Assembly (NCBI RefSeq): GCF_037975245.1
Contig: NC_092567.1
Location: forward strand, 6,198,714 to 6,262,713
Source of the DNA: Apostichopus japonicus
Lineage: Eukaryota; Echinodermata; Holothuroidea; Aspidochirotida; Stichopodidae
DNA: 64,000 nucleotides
Reading direction: 5' to 3'
In this document: positions 36,806-46,830 of the stretch, one piece after another
Position numbering within the stretch: position 1 is the stretch's first letter
Layout of the letters: the number at the start of each line of letters is the position of its first letter
The notes under the pieces: model-generated
The model's database searches: none
What the model saw: only the letters and a program-made list of their open reading frames with translations
What the model was told of the DNA's origin: nothing
Translations under genes and position numbers: made by a program

Positions 36806-38117
36806 CAGTTGCCGGACAACTACCTCCCGGACATATACTGTACCCCTCGGACTCATACCCCGGGACAAGTACCCCCCTGACAATCATCCCGGACAAAAAA
36901 AAACCCGAGGACGTATACCTGCGAGGACAACTACCCCCGGGACAACTACCCCTCGGACATACACCCCCGAGGACTAATACCCCCGACAATTACCCCCCGG
37001 ACAAGTACCCCCTTGACAATTACCCAGAGGACAATTACCCCCACCCTCGGCAATTATCTCTGGGAAAACTCTACCCGCGAAAAGATACCTCACCCAGGTT
37101 ACTACCCGAATTAAACCAGAATACGCCCAAGTCCCACCCCCCCCCCCCCCACCCTCGCCCGGACCTTTAGCTGGTGAACCCCGTGGTACGAAAGCCTATT
37201 ATGGCCATGAAAGCAAATTTTCTGAATCTGATATATCAGATTATTATTCTGATATAACCAAATTTGATAGTGCCATATAAAGCGCTATACAAAAACTAAC
37301 ATAACATAACAAATCATCAAGTAAAATTACTCAGAAGAAAACTTAAAAATGGTAAGTCGCAATAAGCAGGAATTGTTCGGAGATTAATAATACAGAATAG
37401 TGTCACTATAACTAATAGTAAATTATTAGTTCCTTCCATCAGTGACCAATGCCCCACCCTCCCCGCCCCCTCATGCTTCTTCAACCGCCGTGCCCACCTA
37501 TCTTGCCCGGGCCTCGGTCCGTTTTCAAACACTATCCAAGAGTTTTGGAGGCTTATATATGGAAATCTCGCATCTTTTTAAAAAGTGGGGAGGAGGTTGA
37601 AAGTGCCAGGGCACACGACGACCCTAGTGGTGCTAGTTTAACCAGGTATTTGTTCCATAACAACTCACTGGTTTAACCGGCACCCTGATCCAATTGTAAA
37701 TATGCGCTCGCAGTTGCCCGAGGGACCAGGGTATATGTAGAGGCCCGCGGGAAACTAAACTCTAAAAAAGACCTGCGTATCCGTCGCTGCATACGTCCCC
37801 TATAGTTATCGGCATATGTCCAGGGGGATATTCGTCCGGGGGTATTTATCCGGGGGTTAATTTGTCTAGGAGGTATTCGCCCGTGGACGTAGTTGCCCGG
37901 GTGGGTAGTTGTCCGGGTGGGGGGTGGGGGGGCTTTTGTCCTCGGGGGTACATTTTTCGGGGGATATCTGTCCGGGTGGTAGTTGTCCGGGGGGGGGGGA
38001 TTGGCCGTGTGGTATTTGTCCGAGGGGTTATCGTCCGGTGGTTAATCGTCCGGGGAGTTATTGACTGGGGGGGGCGTAATTGTCCGTGGGTATTTGTCTG
38101 GGGGTATTTGTCCGGTG
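36806..38117. mobile_element. Foldback element with minisatellite arms
   Basis: The left arm (about 36811-37090) is a degenerate tandem of GGACAA(C/T)TACCCCC, 13-16 bp per unit. The right arm (about 37815-38115) is the same unit in reverse complement (GGGGGTA-TTGTCC). The two arms could pair as one long hairpin with a loop of about 725 bp. CATGTAA flanks both ends (36799-36805 and 38118-38124), with the eighth base C or T, consistent with a target-site duplication. The loop has no recognised gene. Foldback elements with repetitive arms are known in animals, but I cannot assign a superfamily. Confidence 0.75.
37643..37670. mobile_element. 28-bp hairpin element, second copy
   Basis: It shares TTCCATAACAACTC with the complement of the unit at 31044-31074 and has CAGG/CTG ends. 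GTTTAAC flanks both sides (37636-37642 and 37671-37677). It lies inside the loop of the foldback element, so it inserted later. Confidence 0.55.
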
Positions 38118-38289
38118 CATGTAATACCCCGTTCCCACGAACGCGGGCTTGCTTCAAGCATGCATAGGTAGAGCTAAAATTGTAACCGCAGATAAGCCCT
38201 GCAATGTGAACCTGTTTCAACGAGTTAACTCCGGGCATAGCAGCAGGCTTGGAAAAACTTGGGAAACGTCTGAACCAGGTTATTACAAT

Positions 38290-39197
38290 CATGGGCGTCA
38301 ACAGGTGGGGGACGGGGGGGGGACATGTCCCCCCCCCCCACTTTCAAAAGTGGAGGGGATATCATATCATTTGTCCCACCCACTTTTCAGAGTAGTTATT
38401 AAAAAAAATCACATGCATATGCGCGATTTTCTATTTAAGGTCAAGAAATCTGGACTCCCTGGGCCCCTGCTATCTATTACTTGCACCGTCATTTATCTCC
38501 CATTCTCCCAATATCCTAAATCTGCCCATTTAATTCGTTCGGGGGGGGGGGGAGACCATTCGAAAGTGTATTGAATCTTGCACACATGTTGTTTGTATGG
38601 GTTCCAAGGGATTAGGTAAGCCATACAGGTAGATGGTGATGAGTTACTATGTTCATATCACTACCTCCAGTCCCTTGGACTGGACGGACGAATAGGGGTG
38701 TAGGGGTTAAATAATTAAGGCTACATGTATTCGCCGGATATGGTAGATCTTTATTGTTGAGTGCCGGCTAGGCGCTACACACGCTCTGCGCGTGGTGCCT
38801 TTTTCTGATTATTATTATTAAAGTACCTGGGCACATAACAACTGACGTCTACATGCATGTATTATATATACCACTCCACTCATCCCGGAGGTGACGGCGC
38901 CACTTTTTCAATATTTCGTTTGAGATGGACGCTGTGTAATTCGTCTCCCTTGGTGTCAGAACGGCATCTTTCTACCAGTACTGTACTTTCTGTCGGGATT
39001 TAGTTTTATGAGACAAAATTTCTCCTCACAGATCTGGTTCTGATGTAACTAAAAACGACTCAGGAAGGCCGTCTCCTGCGATCTAGGGGGTCTTATGTAC
39101 CCAAAATTTTCTGGTACGCTACGCGCCAACCAATGGTGGCGCTCCGCTTAGATAGTATAGTGTCCCCCTCACTTTCTGAAACCTGCTGACGCCCATG
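38290..39197. mobile_element. hAT-like non-autonomous element, exact TSD
   Basis: Termini CATGGGCGTCAACAGGT and ACCTGCTGACGCCCATG are inverted repeats with one mismatch. The 8-bp repeat ATTACAAT flanks both sides exactly (38282-38289 and 39198-39205). Its termini match those of 33075-35569, so it is probably mobilised by the same transposase. The subterminal block lies at about 39059-39158, 39 bp from the right end. No transposase fragment was seen. Confidence 0.92.
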
Positions 39198-39512
39198 ATT
39201 ACAATATAGAATACGAACAGCGATCGACAGCTATTGCAGTGAGTCTTTTCGACACGTGCATGTATCATCCAAGCAGCGCACATACGCTATTTTCTATACC
39301 GGGGCTTTCCCGATACGGCCAACGTTTACCACCCGTTTGAAAAAGTCAATGCACTGGGCAGGGAAATCATTGTTCGTTTCTGAAGAGCAATATTTTGAGT
39401 GGTACGACTTTTCGCGGGTGTTAAGAAAAACAAACCCTTCAAGTAAAATAAATCTTTCATAGTTTCTAAATAAAATGGAAAACCTAAATATAATAATATT
39501 ACTATAGCAGAT

Positions 39513-39896
39513 ATGCCAACTTTGTGTGCATACAATTGTTCCAACAACTCTGGAAAAATACTGTTTGCACACTTTACCCCCAAAAAATATTTAACCCCTA
39601 ACACAAAATGGTTGGGTTGGGCTCGAGACATGCTAAAATTGGTTTTGTTGGAACTCGATGTCCGCACTTGTTTTATACTGTACCATTGGACTTGCATAGA
39701 TGTAAAAACTTTTCTTGGCAAGTTGCCAACAAGAAATTCCACTGCAGTGTATTTTGCTAGTATTGCATCAAAGAGGTTATATATGGCGTGTAGACTAAAC
39801 GCGTTACGATGGCACATTTCCTGTTATGATTTTCTAATACAAGTTCGCAGTACTCGTATTGAACGTATTGGTTTTGGTTGCTTTTACGAACATTAG
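39513..39896 (+). pseudogene. Open frame with a weak THAP-like start
   Basis: The 127-codon frame begins MPTLCAYNCSNNSGK, and the first cysteine pair resembles the N-terminus of C2CH THAP zinc fingers. FAHF and KWLGWARD could then occupy the expected phenylalanine and tryptophan positions. The C-terminal cysteine-histidine pair is not clear, and no further domain follows. It could be a remnant of a P-element-like transposase or a THAP gene, or pure chance. No terminal repeats were found around it. Confidence 0.2.
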
Positions 39897-39944
39897 TTTC
39901 TGTTTGAAAGGGAGCATATGCTTTCATGTAGAATAATTGTATAA

Positions 39945-40200
39945 TAGATCAGATATATTAATAAGATGATAACAATTCTAACTTGATTGGTTTTATAACT
40001 AAGAGGATAATAGTTTTAAACTGATCAGGTATAAAACCGAGATGATAATGATAGTAAACTGATCGGTAATCTGACTGAGATATAAGGATTGTAAACTGAT
40101 CAGCTATATTACTGATATGATAATGATAGCAAAACTAATAAGATCAAAATTAAGGAATCAACTAGATTGATGACTTAGCTGATATGAAGTTATCATCGAG
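39945..40200. repeat. Degenerate minisatellite, about 40-bp period
   Basis: Phrases such as GATGATAATGATAGTAAACTG, ACTGATCAG and AGATGATAAC recur at roughly 40-bp spacing with many changes. It lies about 110 bp before the exon at 40308. Confidence 0.5.
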
Positions 40201-40307
40201 GGCCAACATAAATCTCGTGAATATAATGTTTATGATTTCATTCCAGACCAACAAAGATTAAGTATGCACTTACCATGAACATATCTCTCTTTTATGTTTT
40301 TCATCAG

Positions 40308-40372
40308 TTTGGAATGGTAACCTTATCGATGGAGTGTATCGTCGTCTGAATCTACAAACCGGTCAATGGCAG
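40308..40372 (+). CDS. Exon of LRR gene
   Basis: Sixty-five bases between TTTATGTTTTTCATCAG and GTAAAA. Two leading bases complete the codon left by 29432; the frame then reads WNGNLIDGVYRRLNLQTGQ, W, Q and ends in phase 0. Splice sites and phase agree on both sides. The sequence continues an LRR-like VKVWNGNLID pattern. Like the exon at 13074 it ends in TGG CAG|GT, which may reflect repeated LRR exons. Confidence 0.65.
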
Positions 40373-40593
40373 GTAAAACGATTGTTCACCTTTCATTCAG
40401 CTATTACTCATAATGCAAGTCTGGTCAGCTTGTTTGCGTTATGCTGCCCTAGCACTGTTTTCAATCCCCAATAAGTGTAAATAAATTAATATAGTGATAC
40501 ATTATCTGTGAATTTTACGTGTTGATGGTAATATTATAACTTCCGATGTAAAGAAAGAACTTTCAGACATCTTCCCGCTCCTATTTCCAAGGG

Positions 40594-40625
40594 GTTGGGG
40601 GTGGGGGTGGGGGTGGAGGGATCGG
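40594..40625 (+). other. G-quadruplex-type motif
   Basis: Five runs of four or five G separated by single T or TT, ending in GGAGGG. Similar runs occur at about 31485-31508, 50640-50690 and 54690-54722. The formation of a quadruplex is an inference from the pattern. Confidence 0.6.
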
Positions 40626-43600
40626 GTGGAATCTTGCGTGCAAACATTGTCTAAATGAATCTCATTTAGCGCTTACAATGCTTGGTTCTATATTGACACA
40701 CCCGTACAATGTCCATGTCAGTTCGATATTGTAAACATATAGTTATAGCTAAAAGATTGACTTTTGGACAGGTTTGCTATATATTGTACAATCGTTTTTG
40801 ACACATGCTGTTTTCTTATTATTCGAGGTTATGAATTTGCATCCAATAAACTTCACGTTTATCTTGAGATGAAACAGTAGAATGTTATAAATCATATTGA
40901 ACAGGTATGTTCTTGTAATTTCTGTGTAATTGTTCATCATAACACATAACAACAGTCGTAACAGTCCGTTTAACTGACCCTGTATCTTACTGTAGCAGCT
41001 CCCTGGTTTTAACTAGTCATGTTTAGGTTTTTAGTTGTTTCTGATGGTGTGAGACGTATGTCTTCCATGGAGCATTATAACACTCACTGATGTATTACTT
41101 AAATTGTTGGTCTTGATTCAAGTAATTACTAATCAAATTAGATTTAACCATTTCTATGGTACTTTGCGAATTGGTCAAATGCACAGGATGGAGATGGGGA
41201 AAATTTGGAAGTTAGTAATAGGAACATACGTATGTAGAATTTGACTCTAAAAACTTATTTTAAGTTGATTTCTATACTTTCATAGTGTTTAACTCAAATA
41301 ATGTTGAGAATTAAGTCAATGCGTTTAGGTTTTACTAACATTAAATAAAGCTGCATGCTACGTAATAGGTTATAACGTTGACCAATCCATATAATATTCA
41401 AACATAACTGGATAGCCCTGCAACTAATTAAGAGATCTAGGTATGTTGGTACAACCACACGACTGCTACTTATACTAGTGAGGTATTTATCGTTTAATCA
41501 GATTCAGACAACATTTTGTCCCACAAATTTATGGTAATGTTTTATTTGTTTGTTTCCAAACCTTTAATATCTCTGCCTACTCTGATCTTCCCTGGTGTGA
41601 TTTTGGTGAAATAAAGTAATATTAAGTTTTCAAGGTCCTTATCTTTCCTTTTACGGCTAAGTTTGTTACCAGCAGATTGTAGCAAAAACAACACAATATA
41701 CAGAACTTTAAAATATCTATTATGGTATTCTTCCTTGTGAATTAAATCTTGCTAATAAATTAACTGTGTTGCTTAGAAAGCTCTAGGGGATTAGAAGGAT
41801 CACTTGCTTAAATTATTATTTATCCAGATTAGTGTATACGTCACTGACATAAGTGTGTGAGTCCATGCAGGCCTATAGATATAATGAAAGGACGGGTCTG
41901 GTTTTTATTTGAAACTAATAAACTCTAATATATTCTTCTGAATGGTAATGCTTGTCATGGCCATTTGTATATATGAAGGGAAGAGGAGCTATTTTTATTA
42001 ATGACATTTCAAGGGTTCCGATCTAATACTCTTCTTTTTTTCTCTTTTTTTCCCTTTTTTCTTGGGGGTGAATAATTGTATTTGTGTAAAATGGGAATAT
42101 ATTAGAAAACAGAAAGAAACTCTGTATTATATATGTGTAGCTCTACCAACCCGCTTTGTTGTTATCTTGTACGGATACCACGGTAACTAAAATATATGCA
42201 CTCACTTGATAAAATATTAATATAAGACAAATATTCGTATTATTTCCCTCGTGTTTAGAACAGACACCAAAATATATACATTCGACGACGGGGAGGGTGG
42301 GTGGAGTTGTTCCAACTACGGTTTAGTCGGTAACTGATAATCTGATTTAAATATTCATAATTTGTCATCTGCTAATTGCTTATTTATCTTAAGAATTATC
42401 TTCAAGTGTATAGGATAGTTGATTGCCACATCCATACCTTCCAGTCTCATTAATTACTTATTGTTAGTGTCTAGGATTGGGTGGAGAGTTGAGGGCGCCA
42501 AATAATACAGGAAAAACTCACGTAGACGTTTGTATCACGTTTATTCCAAACGTATAGAAACAAACTTATAAAAATCTGGATGTGAACAGAAATACATATC
42601 TTTAAAATATATTTTTTGAGATAAAAGTCTGTAAGTGAATCACGAGCATTGGTATGATAACTAACAAACGAACATAGCATTTAAACATTGAGTAGAACAC
42701 TAGTACAGAAGTACACTTTTGCTATCCGTTCTTCTAAGTTCAATCTTACTCAATTATTTACTCAAATTTATCAAGGTTAATGTTTCTGCGACGGTTCCAC
42801 GTACACTCATGTGTATAGGACATTAAATACCTGTAGTTTATGGTCAGAAATGAGGATGAACTGGTAATGTAACGGATGGTGACCGATGCGAAGCAGTGCG
42901 ATTTAAGATTGTTGTTCTTTGTATGGTTTTGAAATCATACCAGAAACGGGTTTACATTGCCAGTGATTTGTGTGTGGAGTGCATAGATAAACGAAATTGC
43001 TTGTGAACATCCGACTCACCGTTTTCCAGAATGTGAATGCTGGACATTTTGGCGATTGATATAAATGAAGGAAAAGATGATACGTTTATTGATAGAATGA
43101 AAGAAGATTGAAGACTATTTTGTAATTTGTGAAAATATTATATTCGGGATTTGTAATAAACTGTAGAAGAAGATCTTGCAAATATTTTTGTTTTAGTGGC
43201 ACCAGATTCTCTCTGTGGTGTAAATCATTACCGATGATTCGGTGGAGCTGTGATTAAATCACTTTCCACGCACATTTACACAACAAGACCATAATACCAG
43301 TTAGTGTGTGGCGGGCAATTATACTACTGCTTCGTTCTGTTGTCTAGATACCATGGTAACCAAATAACTGTAGACACGTATTATGTGACGCTGTATACGA
43401 ACACAATGTTGAAAATGAGCACGCACATGAATAAGTTTTTGTTTCAAGATACTACGTCACGGATATAAATATATTTTAAGCCCGTGCCGTATATTGCTTC
43501 TGAATTTTGTTAAAAAGCATCACAACTAATCAGTCAAAAATGTTTTATTGGTAAAAATATCGATGCATAATTTTCATCTCTAGAATCTTAACGTTGTGAC

Positions 43601-44343
43601 GTCACTGTACGCAGCAAAGTTATAGTAAATGTTACTCGTTCTAATAGTGTCAGTTGCAATGGGATTTGAGGGATCCCTATTGATTATATGTTATAAGTTA
43701 TTTAGATTAGAGTGACTGACATAAATATGTGGGTCCAAGTAGGCTTATAAATGAAACGGCAGCTCTGGTTTTAACTTGAAACAAAGAAACAAGTGTGTTT
43801 TATTTAGGGAGATTTCATCAACTAGATGTATTTTAACATGCAAGGAAAATCAAACTAGAGGTGACTGCATTAAAGTTCAACCAAAGGTGTTAAACTTAAG
43901 ATTTTATTTAACTATCAAGAAACGTCTTTTGTGCGCATGTACAAACTTCCAATTGAACATACATAGACAGGGTAAATTTAGAAATGAAACAAATTTGTGC
44001 AAGGTTTATTATATTTAGTGAAATGTTTAAATTGTTAACATATCTATTTAATTATCCCACTGTGTCTCTTATTTGTATATTTTGACCAGACAACTACATT
44101 TCCAAAACTTTGATGGATATCTTTACACTACTAACAATACGATAGAAACAGACCATCTTAGACGAAGGGGGGGGGGGGGGGTTGTTACCAATATGCTGCT
44201 TTGTGGACTAAGCAAGGATTTGTTCTTTTCTGACAACGATGTTCTGGGGCCTATCTTTAAATACTGCCCTCTTTTCCCTACTCGTCATCTTCTCTGTTGC
44301 CCATTGTATCCATCTGATCATCTCAGTGAGAAGTTGGTCATTA

Positions 44344-44410
44344 TGACGTCACTCAATGTTTGATGACGTCACTCAGTGTTTGATGACGTCACTCAGTGTT
44401 TGATGACGGG
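44344..44410. repeat. 20-bp tandem repeat carrying CRE palindromes
   Basis: TGACGTCA occurs at 44344, 44364 and 44384, exactly 20 bp apart, within the unit TGATGACGTCACTCAGTGTT. A fourth unit starts at 44401 and is cut after TGATGACG. TGACGTCA is the full consensus cAMP-response element bound by CREB/ATF proteins. Whether it acts here is unknown; it lies about 270 bp before the microexon. Confidence 0.8.
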
Positions 44411-44678
44411 TTTTAAAATAACTACAGTATGTCTTCCCTTCAAAGCTGATGTTTATATTAATGTTATTAAGTCCGTGCATCTTACATTGACGAGTCTGTC
44501 TCCTTTATTGACTTTAGTGTGTTCAATGCATATGTGTGTTTACCTGCCAGGAATAATTTACTGCGATATTTTTGAAGAGATATCATTCTAACTTATACAT
44601 TGTTTGCTTCGCCATATTATATTTTCCTGAAATTCCATTTCAAAATCTAATGAAATATAATATTTCTCTTCCTTTCAG

Positions 44679-44714
44679 GCCTGTGACGGACTGGGCAATC
44701 TTCCAGGAGAAGAG
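44679..44714 (+). CDS. 36-bp microexon of LRR gene
   Basis: A long pyrimidine tract and CAG (TTTCTCTTCCTTTCAG) precede 36 bases coding ACDGLGNLPGEE, followed by a consensus GTAAGAG donor. It starts and ends in phase 0 and joins its neighbours without a shift, so it could be skipped without breaking the frame. The residues begin the acidic C-terminal tail of the protein. Confidence 0.65.
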
Positions 44715-44816
44715 GTAAGAGAGACAAATATTCATATTCCTGTTAATTAGTAACGGTAATGTTAATAACAAACAAAGAGGTATTAATTAATGTTGAACAA
44801 AGAAATAAAACAAAAG

Positions 44817-45114
44817 CAGGCGAGTAGCCAAGGGGGGGGGGGCGAAGGGGGTAGCCGCTCCCCCCACCCTTGAGCATATTTTTTACAAAATTTTTAAAGG
44901 TTTTTATGATATCGCTAGTATCTTCAAAAGAGAAAATGCTAAGATGCAACTTACAAGGCATGGGTAGTGCCATTTCCGGCGATCTGGGAGGCATTTACAG
45001 CCAAAATTTTCTTGTACGCTTCGCGCCAATCATGGTGGCGCTACGCTTAGATAGTTTGCAATGCCGAATCTACAGTTTCGCCCCTCCCTTGGCAAATTCC
45101 TGGCTACGCGCCTG
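44817..45114. mobile_element. 298-bp hAT-like MITE
   Basis: The left end CAGGCGAGTAGCCAAGG and right end CCTGGCTACGCGCCTG are inverted repeats. Flanks AACAAAAG (44809-44816) and GACAAAAG (45115-45122) match at 7 of 8. More than a third of it is the family's subterminal block (about 44955-45056), so this is a near-minimal member: two termini, a G-tract and the block. Confidence 0.88.
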
Positions 45115-46744
45115 GACAAAAGAGTATTAGACTTTCTTTTTCATCAGGGGGAAAGATTTATCATTGTCGTGTATCGAACAGGGAATTCAGATAGGCCAGT
45201 TACAAGTTTATGCCTCGTACTGGTGATAGCACTGTTCTCAATGTCAAGTTTAGATGCGGCCAAAATAATCTTCCTTCCGCACACACAGTCACAGAAATGA
45301 TAAACAAAGAAACGGATAGACTTTAAAATAAGTTTAGTCAGGTGTTATGGTGTGTTACAAGCCTCACACAATATTGGAATATAACTTTTAAACTGCCAAT
45401 CCGCCCCCCCCCCCCCTCCCACCGGCAGATGCTTCATGATTATTTTATTTCACTCTGCTGTAGTGCATATCATAATTCGTGAGCAATTCAAAAAGTATCA
45501 AGAAGATATTTTAAATTTCTTGTAGAAATTCTTTGTTCATTAATTTCTCCCTGACATTTTTTCCACAGTTTATTAACCGTGAAAGAAACTGATATAAAAA
45601 AATAAACATTTGTAATCTCACTTTTATAGGGTAACAGTTTTCTCTACACTCAAAGGGCTAACTGTAGAAGTAGATACTCAAATCTACCATAAATCTCTAT
45701 TCCGGTATTTTTTAATATAATAAAATCATTCCCTGGGGTCGGGGAGGAGTTGGGGATGGTTTAGGATGGTATCCGTTGGGTGATAGCATCATGAATTATG
45801 GTGAAACGAGAGCATATACACAGTGTTATAAAATCACTATCTGGTAGCGAACTGTTGTTATATGACATATAAGGAAACTAGTAGTAATGAACGGTTGATG
45901 TTTTAGTGACTGAGTGATGACGTCATACCGTAATCCATTACAGAGTGGATTACATGTAGGAGGGGTGCATCAATCAAGTTCCACTTCGGGTCCGCTTATA
46001 TAAAAGACATGATAGCAATGGCGTATGTAGCTAACGACACTATAGTGATTTGGATAAAGCTGCGTGCATGAGAGTTGACTCTCTTCCAACATAAACTAAA
46101 AAAATACATTTATTGATCAATATACTTCCCAATGTGTGTCAGTTCAAAGCCTCAAGTAAGATTTCGAGATGGTTTACGCTGGTTCATATCCCAATTAATT
46201 GATTATTTATTAGCACAACATGTTACAGTAATATTGTTTATGGTAGTTTTTAGTCTGTTTTTTTTTTTTTTTGCAAAATGAAAGCCAATTTCTGAATATT
46301 GTACAAAACCTTTCTAATGTTAGTCAAAATGAGCTAGCAATGAATTACAATTTTACATATTTTTGCCTCTACATGAAATTTTATTTTTGAAAATAAATGA
46401 AAACATTGATCATGAACATGCTGTTGCCTAAACACATTTACAAACAGGTGACACATATAACACCAACTAAGGAGGTTCCATTTTGCTTTTTAATTCAATT
46501 TGTTACATTATATGTCTCACTTATCCAGCTAACAAATAATGTTCTTATGGGCGTTTAGTATAATGTCAACGTTTGTTCAGAATGAACATAAAAGCTGATT
46601 TCAAGGCACGTGTTATCTTTCTTCGTAGGGCTCATTTTAATTATTTGCAAATACGACGTTACAGTACAAGTGCAGCTAAGGTCTATTAATGCTACATTAG
46701 CATTGTATATACATTGTAATAAGGGAAATTGTGTGTGTACTCAC

Positions 46745-46830
46745 CATGCAGGCGACGGATGAGTTGGCGTGATGAAGTATTTCTTCTGGAAGGCAGATAA
46801 CTAGCGTCTCGTAGTTCCATTGTTTCAAGG
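46745..46830 (-). CDS. Candidate exon of a gene on the opposite strand
   Basis: On the minus strand, TCCTCCCTCCCACAG precedes 86 bases that stay open and end CTGCATG|GTGAGT, a strong donor. The frame reads LKQWNYETLVICLPEEILHH then ANSSVACM. Both splice sites are close to consensus. No second exon with matching phase was identified and the peptide has no family I recognise. It would be a gene, or an alternative transcript, nested antisense in the intron of the LRR gene. Confidence 0.35.

Larger units (their letters stand above)
29433..40307 (+). other. Intron of LRR gene
   Basis: The longest intron (10.9 kb), and the main transposon reservoir of the window. It contains a tiny hairpin element (31044-31074), the 136-bp satellite (32230-33062), a hAT transposon (33075-35569) with a nested element, the foldback element (36806-38117) with a second tiny hairpin inside it (37643-37670), another hAT-like element (38290-39197) and a degenerate minisatellite just before the next exon. 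Phrases resembling GCAGCTTCC-G-GGCTTC occur at about 30405 and 30830. Confidence 0.55.
40373..44678 (+). other. Intron of LRR gene
   Basis: A 4.3-kb intron. It includes a strong G-run motif (40594-40625), two related segments (about 41831-41930 and 43706-43790, both with GACATAA-T-TG-G-GTCCA and TGGTTTT-A-TTGAAAC), a G-tract at 44167-44181 and tandem CRE palindromes at 44344-44391. Confidence 0.5.

Noticed and set aside
36744-38167. Repetitive Gly/Arg/Val or Pro/Thr-rich frames
   Set aside because: They are translations of the foldback minisatellite arms on both strands.
39326-39817. 163-codon minus-strand frame
   Set aside because: Opposite-strand shadow of AT-rich element-flanking DNA with no recognised motif.
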